Assembly (NCBI GenBank): GCA_963800395.1
Contig: CAWDBD010000001.1
Coordinates: forward strand, 106,663 to 170,662
DNA from: DASSBG01 sp963800395
GTDB lineage: Bacteria; Pseudomonadota; Gammaproteobacteria; Xanthomonadales; Rhodanobacteraceae
Direction of reading: 5' to 3'
Length of the DNA stretch: 64,000 bases
Below the pieces are notes generated by a model. The model did no database searches. It worked only from the letters and a program-made list of their open reading frames with translations, and was not told the origin of the DNA. Of this stretch, positions 43,961 through 54,151 are shown in pieces. Both the position numbers and the translations under genes were made by a program. Every line of letters begins with the position of its first letter. Positions within the stretch are counted from its first letter, which is position 1.

Positions 43961-46900
43961 TCACTTGTCTCCGGGTTCAACCACGGTGATGAACTTCGGC
44001 GTGCGCGCGCCGATGCCCTGCAGCTCCGGCCGGTACATGTCGGCCACACGCGGCGGCGGCACCACGAAGTGGCCCGGCGACACGGCGCGGACAAGGTAGA
44101 ACACCTGTGCCTTCTGTCCGCGGCGCAGATCAAGGGCGGCCACGTAGCGGTCATCGCGGAACGACTCATGCAGCACGTCGGCGGCCTGGCCGCGGTTGTT
44201 GATGCGGATGCCGTCGATGATCACCCCGGCCCACTGCTCGGTGTCGGTGAGGTTGAAGTTCTCGACCTCCAGGCCGCCCGGCAGCAGATCGGTGAGCAGG
44301 GCGTCGGGCACTGCCTTGCGCGCCTCGATGCGCAGGCGCACGATCAGCGCCTTGCCCTCGGTCAGTGGCTGCTTGCTGTCCCAGGGCTTGCCGTCCAGGG
44401 TGAAGTAGTCGCGCTTGACGCTGATCATGCTGTCGTCGGGCGCCGGCGCCTCGGTCGGCACGCCGCTGACATCGCTGATGGTGTACACCGGCGGCTCTCC
44501 TTCGGGCGTGACGGTGATGCCTTCGGTCAGCGCCTTGTGATCGAACAGCTGACTCCACAGCAGGTCGGGCTGGATGTCGTGGCGTGTCTTGCCCTGGGTC
44601 CAGAACCCCTGCACGGTGTTTTCCCCATTCTTCAGCAACTGCCTGGCCAGCCGGCCCAGCGCAGCTTCCTCCTGGGTGCTTAGCCAGACGCGGCCTTCAT
44701 TGTGGCGATCGGCCTCGTGCTGGTCGCTGGCCTGTGCGCGCGCCAGGTCGATCAGCTTCGCGTCCCAGTCGGGTCTGGCCAGGTCATGCTTGTGGGTAAG
44801 CATCACCATCAGCGCCATGTCGCGCAGGTCCGAGCCGTAGTCGCCGAGGTACCAGGGACGCCTGACCTTCATGGTGAACGCCTGTTGCAGCGCCTTGTCG
44901 GCGCGCGGTGTGTCGCCCATGAGCTTCAGGGCGATGCCCAGGTGCACCAGCGGCAGGGCGGTCAGCGCGTCGTCCCGCTTGTTGTCAAACAGGTTGCGCA
45001 GCGTGCCCAGCGGCGCGCGGTTGACGCGGGCCAGCACATAGGCCGAGTAGGCTTCATCGGCGAAGCGCAGGTGATCCGAGTGCTCGTGGCTGTAGTAGGG
45101 ATGGCCACCGGAGAGCAGGTCGTCCTTGAGCCGCTCCAGTGCGTTCTGCAACACCTGGTTGTTGACCGCAAAGCCGGCGTCGCGGGCGTCCAGCATGAAG
45201 TCCACGGCATAAGGCGTCAGGAAGGTGGCCGCCTCGCCGTGGCCGCCGCCCCACATGGAGAAGTGGCCGTTGGGGAGCTGCAGCGATGCCAGCCGGCCCA
45301 GTTCGTTCTCCACGCGCTGACGACGCTGGCCTTCGCCAAGTGGCGACATGTGCAGCGCCTCGGCCAGCTTGGGCGTCATCAGCAATGCGCCATAGCCGGT
45401 GCTGGTGGTCTGTTCCAGACAGCGATAGGGATAGCTCAGGAGCCGGTCGAGCGACAGGGCAAACGGCAGTGGCGGCAGACGTGGTCAGGGTCATGCGCGC
45501 GGTCATCGACTGCGCAATCAGACCCGAGGTCAGCTTGCGCGTGAATTGCACCGGCGCCAGCTTCGTCAGCACCGTGGTGTGCGAGCGGGCTACTTCGGGC
45601 CAGGCCGCACGCACGATCATGTTGCGTCCGGTGTGCACATCGGTTTCGCCGGCCGTGGCATTGATGTCGATGTGCGCCGATCCGAACTGCGCGCGCGCCG
45701 TCAGCGGCATGGACACGGTGGTCTTGGCGCCGTCGGCCAGTTTCAGGGTATGGCTGGCATGGCCGATCGCAAGCCCCTCGTCGGACTTGGCGGTCAGTGT
45801 GATCTCGGCCTCGCTGCCGGTGAAGTTGGTGACATCGACCGTCAGCATGCTCTGGTCGCCGGGCGCCATGACCTTGGGTGTCGAGGCCTCCAGCACCAGT
45901 GGTGCGCGTACGATGGTCTCGGTCTGGGCGCTGCCGAAGCTGTCCTTGCCGAAGGCCACGGCGCTGATGCGCACGGTGCCGTTGAACTCGGGCATCGGCA
46001 TGGATGCCTGCGCGTGGCCCTTGGCATCAAAGCGCACCGGGCCGGAGAACAGGTCCACGGTCTTGTGCTCGGCGGTGGGGCGCCGCGATTGCGGCAGCGC
46101 CGCCAGCGCCATGTCGCCGCCATAGGCCAGGCGCGCGGTACCGCCCTTGAAGGCCTCGATGATGCGGCCGTACAGGTCATAGGCATCCACCCCCAGCGCG
46201 CGTTGCTGGAAGAACCAGGTGAACGGATCGGGCAACTTGAAGCGGGTGATGTTGAGCACGCCCACGTCCACCGCCGACACTGTCACCTGTCCGGTCTTGC
46301 CGGCCAGTTGCGGCGCATCCACGGATACCTTCAGGTCCTGGCCGGGGCGCATCTTGTCGGGTGCCTTGAGCGCCAGCGCCAGTTTGCGCTGGGAGCGGTC
46401 GATGGGCACATGCACCTCGCCCACGGCCCGCGCCGGTGTCGATTGCTGCCTGGCCGAGCCGCCGCGGAATACCAGCGCGGTGACATAGACATCATGCCGC
46501 ATCCACTCGGCGGTCACCGGAATCTCGAAGGTGGCGCCGGGCTGGGCGTCGATGTTGCGGGTGTAGAGCAAATGGTCGGATTCGACCAGCAGCACCCCGG
46601 GGCCGGCCTTGGGTGCCGTCACCGTCACCTTGAGCGTGTCGCCCTTGTGGTAGGCGGTCTTGTCCAGCGCCAGCTTGACCTTGTCCGGGCGTGCTTCATT
46701 GCCGCGGTTGTCGTCGTCCCAGCTCCAGCCCGCATAGAACGGGTAGCGCATGGTCAGGCCGGTGTCCGGGTCGGTGACCTCCAGGCGGTAGTTGCCGTAT
46801 TCCACCGGGAAGTCCAGCTTCAGCGACTGGCCGGCGGGGATGTTCACGGTACGTGTGCCCACCTCGTCGTAGTAGCTGCTCCAGTCGTAGCCCCAGCCGC

Positions 46901-48923
46901 CATCGTCGGTCCAGTTCCAGTGGTAGCGGCGATAGGCGCGTATCAGCTTGACCTTGAGGTTCTTGCCGGCCAGCAGCTCGCCCTTGCTGTTGGCGCGGAT
47001 CAGCTCGAAGCCGGCGCGGGAATCGGAGTTGGCGCCGTCGTTCGGGTCGAACATGGGGTGCACGCCGACCAGCACGTCGGCCGGCCAGACCGTGCGCTTG
47101 ATGGTGCGGGTGACCGTGCGCCCTCCGGTTTCGTAGACGCTGCCACTGAGGAACGCGGCCACCGGCGTGGCCGGCGGCTTGCCCTGGAACGGGTCGACGT
47201 CCTTTTGCAGCTGGCCCTTCTCGTCCAGCTTGGTATCGAGCACGTCACGTGCCTTCTTCGGCACGTCAATGGTGGGGTCGCCAAACCAGTAGTCCTCGAG
47301 CTCCTTGATCGGATGCTGGTCCACGGCCAGGGTCAGCTTGGCGGTAAAGCGGTTGCCTGACGCCGGTGCGCCGTACAGATAATCGGACTGCACCTCCAGG
47401 TGCAGCGGCAGGCTGCCGCGGATGCTCGGGTTCTTGCTGTCCAGGTCCAGTTTCAGGCGCTCGGGCAGAAAGTCCTCGACATGAAACTTCATGCTTTCGA
47501 CGGTCTGCTTGCTGGCAGGATCAAGCCGGAATTCGACCTGCCAGGTGCCGGTGGTCGCATCCTCGGGAATGGCCTGGCTGAAGCTGTAGTAGCCCAGTTC
47601 GGCCGGTTTCAGCCGGCTCGACACGAAGGCGCGGCCGTCGGGCTGCCTCAGTGTCACGAACAGCGGCTGCGGGTCCATCATGTGGCCGTCAAAGTCGCGC
47701 AGCAGGGCGGACAGGCTGAGGGTTTCCCCGGGCCTGTACAAGTCGCGGTCGGACCAGGAAAAGACGTCGAAGTCGGCTTGCTCGGGCCCGGCCACCTTGA
47801 ACGCGGACAAGTCCAGGGCCGGCTGGTTGAAGGGCAGCATCGACACGTCGCCATCGAGCGTGCCGATCAGTACGTCGTCGGCATCCAGCGAGTAGGCCAG
47901 CAGCGCATTGCCGTGTTCGTCGGTCTGCGCCCTGGTCACGTCATTGCCGCCACCGCCGAGGATCTTCAGCTGCACCCCGGGCAACGGTTCGCCGGTGGCC
48001 AGCGAGGCGGCATGCACGAACAGGCGGTTCTTGTAGGCGCGGGTGTGCAGGCCGATGTTGCTGACATAGAACACGTTGGTGGCGTAGCTGTCCTCGAGGT
48101 CGCCGGCACGGCGCATGACCGCAAAATAGGCACCGGGACGGTCCAGCTGGCTGATGTCCTGGATTGGCAGGTAGTTGATGCAGCGCTCGTTGGCGTTGCA
48201 GTCCAGGGTGAATCGGTGGCTGTACACCGAGTCGGCAATGCGGGTGACCGGCGCCCCCTTGCGGCTGCCCCAGCCCCAGCGTGGGTCCAGGTCCCAACTG
48301 TTGCGCAGTCCGTTGTGGGTGTAGGCAGCAAAGAACGCATTCAGGGACTTGTCGTGCACGCGATAGAACTCGACGTCCACCTGACTGGTGTTGACGGCGA
48401 TGACCGGCAGGCCGCGTGTCTCGCGCGCCGGCAGCACGCTGCCGCGCGACGCGAAGCCCACCGAGGGCTGCATGGGGCCCGTGTAGACATCCTTGTCGAT
48501 GGCTTCGCCAAGGCTGGCACCATCGGCCGCGGTCAGGTCCGCATCCACATGCACCTGATAACTGACGTTGGCCTTGATCGGGGTGAAGCGCAGGCTCAGG
48601 CCGTCTTCATCCAGCGCCCAGCCACCGTCAACCTGCGCGCCCTTGCTGTCGTTGAGCCGCAGCAGCTTGTCGAAATTCTGGGCACCGGCCAGGCGCTGGT
48701 TGAATGTGAGCACCAGGTTGAGGCGGCCGGCATGCATTTTCGAGCCGGCCGCCTCCAGGGTCAGGGCAAGCGGTCTGCCCGGTTTGCTGGCGGTCGCTGC
48801 CGGTGCCGGGGCAGGGGTGCTGCCTTGCACGGCAGGCAGGGCGTTGCCGGTTTCGCTCGGCTTGCCGCAGGCGGCAAGCATCAGGCAGGTGGCGAGCACG
48901 GACAGTAAACGGACCAAGCGCAT
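43961..48923 (-). pseudogene. yfhM: Alpha-2-macroglobulin family lipoprotein, one frame break
   Basis: About 1650 residues if joined, the usual length of bacterial alpha-2-macroglobulin. It begins with a lipoprotein signal (LMLAAC, lipidated C19), so it is a periplasm-facing trap for proteases. The frame from 48923 is intact until about 45480. There the sequence continues in another frame as LPPLPFALSLDRLLSYPYRCLEQTTS and on to a stop at 43961. The thioester motif CLEQ (45410-45421) lies just past the break. A single extra base near 45479 explains it. pbpC is the expected partner, and both are on this strand. Confidence 0.9.
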
Positions 48924-49021
48924 GGTTTTCTCCCTGTTTGTCTGGTGTCAGGCCCAGTCTAGCTATGCGCGTCTGTCAATTTTGTGGCAGCCGCCGGGCA
49001 AAAAATTGCGGCAGCGCCGTT

Positions 49022-50227
49022 TTACGTGTCCGATCCGGATGTCTGATCGTCGCCGTGCAGCACCTGCTTCTTCAGCAGCAGCGCCAGAATGGGCGGCGTG
49101 ATCATGGCGGTCAGCAGGGACATGGCGACAATCACGGCATACACGCGCTCGCTGAATACGCCGGCGGTCAGGCCCAGCGCCGCAATCACCACGCCCACCT
49201 CGCCGCGGGGCACCATGCCGAAGCCGACAATCAGGGCGCTGCGCTGGCCCAGCGCCAGCGCACCCAGCCAGCCGCCGGCCAGCTTGGTGATGATGGCGAT
49301 CACCGTGACCACGGTCAGCATCCACAGCGTGCTCCAGTCGGCCAGTTCGGCCATGTTGATCTTGGCGCCGGTGATGACAAAGAAGAATGGCGTCAGCAGC
49401 ACCAGCAGCGGCATGGTCTGGTGTTCCAGCTGTTCGCGCTGGCGGGTCTCCGAGGCAATCATGCCGGCCAGGAAAGCGCCGATGATGGCGGCCAGGCCGA
49501 AGCGTGTGGACAGGAATGCCAGGCCCAGGCAAAGCGCCAGCACCAGGCTCAGTGGTGAATGCGGGCCGGACGGCTTGTCCAGCCATTGCGAGCGCCGCCG
49601 CATGACATGGGTGCCGCCCCAGCCGAACACCGCCAGAAAGCCGACCGCACTGACCAGGGTCACCAGCAGCGACTGGATATTGAGTTCGCCGCCGCCCTGC
49701 AGGGACGACACCACACCCAGCAGCAGCATGGCCAGGATGTCGTCGATCACCGCTGCACCCAGAATCACCCGGCTCTCGATATTGCGCAGCACACCCAGTT
49801 CTTGCAGCACGCGCGCAGTAATGCCGGCCGAGGTGGCGACAAAGGCAGCGGCCACGAACATCGACTTGATCCAGTCAAACCCCGAGCCATGCGCCCACAC
49901 CGCGCCCACCGCGAACGGCAGGATCACACCCAGTACACCCACCATGAAGGCGCTCTTGCCGACCTTCTTCAGATCATCCAGGCGCGTCTCCAGGCCCACC
50001 GAGAACAGCAACAGCACCACGCCGATTTCCGCCAGCATATCCAGCGGCGTGCCGGGCGCAATCTGTTCGGGCGTGATCAGACCCAGCATCGACGGCCCGA
50101 TGATGGCGCCGGCAGCAATCTCGCCCACGACCCCGGGCATCCTGATGCGCTGCGCAAGCTCGGCACCGATCTTGGCGGCAATGAAGACAATGAACAGAAT
50201 CAGCAGAATGTCGCTGGCGTGGTGCAT
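49022..50227 (-). CDS. CPA2-family cation/proton antiporter
   Basis: 401 residues, about 12 membrane segments. It has GEIAAGAIIGPSMLG near the N-terminus, the ion-site motif AAVIDDILAMLLLG with adjacent aspartates, and the LTPFFFVITGAKINM and MVPRGEVGVVIAALGL helices. This places it with Na+/H+ or K+/H+ antiporters of the KefB/GerN type. There is no C-terminal TrkA-N domain, so it is shorter than KefB/KefC. The ion carried cannot be told from sequence alone. A 98-bp spacer separates it from the alpha-2-macroglobulin gene. Confidence 0.88.
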   Translation of the reverse strand: MHHASDILLILFIVFIAAKIGAELAQRIRMPGVVGEIAAGAIIGPSMLGLITPEQIAPGTPLDMLAEIGVVLLLFSVGLETRLDDLKKVGKSAFMVGVLGVILPFAVGAVWAHGSGFDWIKSMFVAAAFVATSAGITARVLQELGVLRNIESRVILGAAVIDDILAMLLLGVVSSLQGGGELNIQSLLVTLVSAVGFLAVFGWGGTHVMRRRSQWLDKPSGPHSPLSLVLALCLGLAFLSTRFGLAAIIGAFLAGMIASETRQREQLEHQTMPLLVLLTPFFFVITGAKINMAELADWSTLWMLTVVTVIAIITKLAGGWLGALALGQRSALIVGFGMVPRGEVGVVIAALGLTAGVFSERVYAVIVAMSLLTAMITPPILALLLKKQVLHGDDQTSGSDT

Positions 50228-50333
50228 AAGGAACTTCCAGGGGGATCTTGCGCATGCTACACGATAAGCCCATCACACGGCGCCCGTGCGCGCCAGAAAA
50301 ACCGCAATCCAGCACCCCGCCGCAAACCGGATT

Positions 50334-51410
50334 CCCGTCATTCCGGGGCCGCCCGTCAGGGCGGAACCCGGAATCCATTGTGCTTTTTGATGGGGTGGCT
50401 GGGTTGCTTGCACATGCACTCGAAAATGGATCCCGGGTTCCGGCCTTCGGCCGGCCCCAGGATGACGTGCTTTGAGGTTGGCGGCCTTCGGCTGGTTCGG
50501 GTGGACCTTGCAGTCAGTCCCCGTCATTCTGCGCGCAGCCGAAGGCGAAGTCGCAGAATCCATGCTCCGGTTCGTTTGCGAATGGCGGGAGAGGGGCGGG
50601 TGTCGTCGCACTTGTAGTCAATCCCCGTCATTCTGGGGCCGCCCGTCAGGGCGGAACCCGGAATCCATTGTGCTTTTTGGTGGGGTGGGCTGGGTTGCTT
50701 GCACATGCACTCGAAAATGGATCCCGGGTTCCGGCCTTCGGCCGGCCCCAGGATGACGTGCTTTGAGGTTGGCGGCCTTCGGCTGGTTCGGGTGGACCTT
50801 GCAGTCAGTCCCCGTCATTCTGCGCGCAGCCGCAGGCGAAGTCGCAGAATCCATGCTCCGGTTCGTTTGCGAATGGCGGGAGAGGGGCGGGTGTCGTCGC
50901 ACTTGTAGTCAATCCCCGTCATTCTGGGGCCGCCCGTCAGGGCGGAACCCGGAATCCATTGTGCTTTTTGGTGGGGTGGGCTGGGTTGCTTGCACATGCA
51001 CTCAAAATGGATCCCGGGTTCCGGCCTTCGGCCGGCCCCAGGATGACGTGCTTTGAGGTTGGCGGCCTTCGGCTGGTTCGGGTGGACCTTGCAGTCAGTC
51101 CCCGTCATTCTGCGCGCAGCCGAAGGCGAAGTCGCAGAATCCATGCTCCGGTTCGTTTGCGAATGGCGGGAGAGGGGCGTGTGTCGTCGCACTTGTAGTC
51201 AATCCCCGTCATTCTGGGGCCGCCCGTCAGGGCGGAACCCGGAATCCATTGTGCTTTTTGGTGGGGTGGGCTGGGTTGCTTGCACATGCACTCGAAAATG
51301 GATCCCGGGTTCCGGCCTTCGGCCGGCCCCAGGATGACGTGTTTTGAGGTTGGCGGCCTTCGGCTGGTTGGGGAGCCTTGCAGTCGATCCCGTCATTCTG
51401 CACGCAGCCG
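50334..51410. repeat. 290-bp tandem array of REP-like palindromes
   Basis: A unit of 290-291 bp starting CCCGTCATTCTGGGGCCGCC occurs at 50334, 50624, 50915 and 51205 (the last partial, to about 51410). Each unit contains three palindromic modules: GTCATTCTGGGGCCG with CGGAACCCGGAATCCA, the mirrored GGATCCCGGGTTCCGG with CCCCAGGATGAC, and GTCATTCTGCGCGCAGCC with CGCAGAATCCATG. Copies differ at only a few bases. It fills the 1.2-kb gap upstream of ligA; the parallel open frames across it are repeat by-products. Confidence 0.95.
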
Positions 51411-51466
51411 CGGATGGGGTGTGGGGCGCGAGCCTCTGGGACCGCCGTCACGGTACACTTTGTCGC

Positions 51467-53848
51467 ATGAGCAGACTGACCCCCGAAGACACCGCCCACG
51501 CCGCCGAACTGCGCGCGAAGCTGGAAGACGCCAACTACCGCTACCACGTGCTCGACGACCCGAATATCCCGGACGTCGAGTACGACCGCATGCTGCGCGA
51601 GCTCGAGGCACTGGAGAAAAAACACCCGGAGCTGGCCACGTCCGATTCGCCCACCCGCACCGTCGGCGCGCGCGCCGAAGGCGGCCTGGCCAAGGTGCGT
51701 CACGAGCAGCCGATGCTGTCCCTGTCCAACGCCTTCACCGACCCCGATGCCGACAGTGACGAGGACCGGTACAGGGAAGTCGCCAGCTTCGAGCGCCGCA
51801 TCGAGAAGGCGCTGGAGCGCACGCAGCCGCTGTTCTCGGTCGAGCCCAAGCTGGACGGCCTGGCCATCAGCCTGCGCTACGAGCAGGGCGTGCTGGTGCT
51901 GGGCGCCACCCGCGGCGACGGCGAGGAGGGCGAGGATGTCACCGCCAACGTGCGCACGGTGCGTGCAGTGCCGCTGAAACTGCGCGGCAATGACTGGCCG
52001 GACGTACTGGAAGTGCGCGGCGAGATCATCATGCTGCGCAAGGACTTCGAGGCTTACAACGACTGGGCGCGCAAGCACGACGACAAGGTCCTGGCCAATC
52101 CGCGCAACGGCGCCGCCGGCTCGCTGCGCCAGCTCGACCCGGCCGTCACCGCACGCCGCAAGCTCAGCTTCTTTGCCTATGCCGTCGGCGTGGTCGAGGG
52201 CGGCGAACTGCCGGACACCCATTCGGCCACATTGAAGAAGCTGCGTGACTGGGGCCTGCCGGTCTCGCCGCTGGTTGATACCGCGAAAGGGCTGAAAGGG
52301 CTGATCGCCTACTACAAGCACATCGGCGACGAGCGCGACTCGCTGCCCTACGACATCGACGGCGTGGTCTACAAGCTGGACGACTACGCCGGCCAGGAAG
52401 CCCTCGGCTTCGTCTCGCGCGCGCCGCGCTGGGCACTGGCGCACAAGTTCCCGGCCGAGGAGCAGATGACCGTGGTCGAGGACATCGAGATCCAGATCGG
52501 CCGCACCGGTGCCGCCACCCCGCGTGCGCGCATGCAGCCGGTGCAGGTGGGCGGTGTCACCGTCACCCACGCCACTTTGCACAACGCCGACCAGGTCGCG
52601 CGCCTGGATGTGCGCATCGGCGACACCGTGATCGTGCGCCGCGCCGGTGACGTGATCCCGGAAGTGGTGCGCGTCATCACCGAGCGCCGACCGAAGAACA
52701 CGCAGGCCTGGTCGATGCCCGAGGCCTGCCCCGACTGCGGCTCGGAACTGGTGCGCGAGGAGGGCGAGGCGGTCTACCGCTGCAGCGGCGGTCTGGTGTG
52801 CGCGGCGCAGCGCAAGGAAGCCCTGATCCACTTCGCCTCGCGCCGCGCCATGGACATCGATGGCCTCGGCGAGCGCTACGTCGACGCGCTGGTGGATCTG
52901 GGCATCGTGCACACCCCGGCCGACCTGTACGGCCTCACCGTCGAGCACTTCGTCGACATGAAAAAGCGCATCGACGAGCGCGACGGCACCACCCCGGAAA
53001 CGGTCAAGCAAGGCAAGGTTGCCACCCGCTGGGCCGAGAACCTGGTCGAGGGCATCGAGGCAAGCAAGAACACCACGCTGGCGCGTTTTCTGTTTGCGCT
53101 GGGCATCATGCACATCGGCGAAAGCACTGCAAAAGTTCTGGCCAAGTGGTTGGGATCACTGGATTTTGTGCGCACCACGCCGGCGCCTATCCTGCGCCAG
53201 CTGCCCGACATCGGCACCCAGGTGGCCGATTCCATCGCCACCTTCTTCGAGCAGGCCGGCAACGAGGACGTGGTCGACAAGCTGCTCGAGGCCGGCATCA
53301 CCTTCCGCGACGAGAGCACGCCGTGGCCGGCCCTGCGCGACAAGCTCAACCTGGCCGCGCTGCTGAATGCCGCCGGCATCAACAAGCTCGGCCCCACCAG
53401 CGCCGAGAAGCTGGTCGCCGACTATCCGACGCTCGAGAAAATCGAGGCCGCCGATCAGGACGCCCTCAAGGCCGCCGGCCTCAACACCGCCGCCGCCGAG
53501 AACCTGACCGCGTTCCTCGCCGACGACAAGGCCAGCGCCGATCTGCGCCACGCCGTCGCCATGGCGGAGAAACTCCTCGCCGCCATCCCCGAGGACGCCG
53601 AAACCGCCGAACAGCCCCTCGCCGGCCAGACCGCCGTCCTCACCGGCAGCCTGGAATCGATGACACGCGACGAAGCCAAACAGAAACTCGAAGCCCTCGG
53701 CGCCAAGGTCTCCGGCAGCGTATCGAAGAAAACCAGCTTCGTCGTCGCCGGCGAAGCCGCCGGCTCCAAACTCGACAAAGCCAAAGAACTCGGCGTGCCC
53801 GTATGGGACGAACAAAAACTGATCGACACCCTGGCGGAGCACGCCTGA
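51467..53848 (+). CDS. ligA: NAD-dependent DNA ligase LigA
   Basis: 793 residues from ATG 51467; the longer frame upstream reads through the tandem array. The adenylated lysine is K128 in VEPKLDGLAIS. An OB fold, a Cys4 zinc finger (CPDCGSELV and CSGGLVC), helix-hairpin-helix motifs and a C-terminal BRCT domain follow. It is longer than the common ~670 residues. A TACACT hexamer ends only 7 bases before the ATG, so the transcript could be nearly leaderless; no -35 box is evident. Confidence 0.96.
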   Translation: MSRLTPEDTAHAAELRAKLEDANYRYHVLDDPNIPDVEYDRMLRELEALEKKHPELATSDSPTRTVGARAEGGLAKVRHEQPMLSLSNAFTDPDADSDEDRYREVASFERRIEKALERTQPLFSVEPKLDGLAISLRYEQGVLVLGATRGDGEEGEDVTANVRTVRAVPLKLRGNDWPDVLEVRGEIIMLRKDFEAYNDWARKHDDKVLANPRNGAAGSLRQLDPAVTARRKLSFFAYAVGVVEGGELPDTHSATLKKLRDWGLPVSPLVDTAKGLKGLIAYYKHIGDERDSLPYDIDGVVYKLDDYAGQEALGFVSRAPRWALAHKFPAEEQMTVVEDIEIQIGRTGAATPRARMQPVQVGGVTVTHATLHNADQVARLDVRIGDTVIVRRAGDVIPEVVRVITERRPKNTQAWSMPEACPDCGSELVREEGEAVYRCSGGLVCAAQRKEALIHFASRRAMDIDGLGERYVDALVDLGIVHTPADLYGLTVEHFVDMKKRIDERDGTTPETVKQGKVATRWAENLVEGIEASKNTTLARFLFALGIMHIGESTAKVLAKWLGSLDFVRTTPAPILRQLPDIGTQVADSIATFFEQAGNEDVVDKLLEAGITFRDESTPWPALRDKLNLAALLNAAGINKLGPTSAEKLVADYPTLEKIEAADQDALKAAGLNTAAAENLTAFLADDKASADLRHAVAMAEKLLAAIPEDAETAEQPLAGQTAVLTGSLESMTRDEAKQKLEALGAKVSGSVSKKTSFVVAGEAAGSKLDKAKELGVPVWDEQKLIDTLAEHA

Positions 53849-53869
53849 CCAGGCCAGAACCCGAACCTC

Positions 53870-54010
53870 GTCATCCCGGCGAAAGCCGGAGTCGCTTTTC
53901 AACCGCCGAACGGCGGGTCATCCAGTGTGGTCTGGTGCGAAGCACTGCAAAAACGTCTTGTGTGCTGCGCACAGGTTTTTACACTGGATCCCGGCCTGCG
54001 CCGGGATGAC
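53870..54010. repeat. REP-like element, copy A, with core in inverted orientation
   Basis: It fills part of the 303-bp ligA-ahpF gap. The left arm is GTCATCCCGGCGAAAGCCGG and the right arm is ATCCCGGCCTGCGCCGGGAT. The core between TCCAGTG and CACTGGA reads GTCTGGTGCGAAGCAC first. In the copies at 56684 and 56895 the same core reads in the opposite direction between the same arms. Confidence 0.9.
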
Positions 54011-54151
54011 AACAAGGGACGGCGGAGTACACGCGTTCCGGGAGAGACGTTCCGAACCGGCCTGCGCCGGGATGACCACGAAGGGGCGTGCCTGCACGGA
54101 TCTCGGGCGGTTCACTCCGTCGATCAGAGGCACACGGCGCCCGCCAGCCCG

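Noticed and set aside
50334..51410. CRISPR-like regular spacing
   Set aside because: The unit is 290 bp and almost identical throughout, without unique spacers, and no cas genes are present. It is a tandem repeat.
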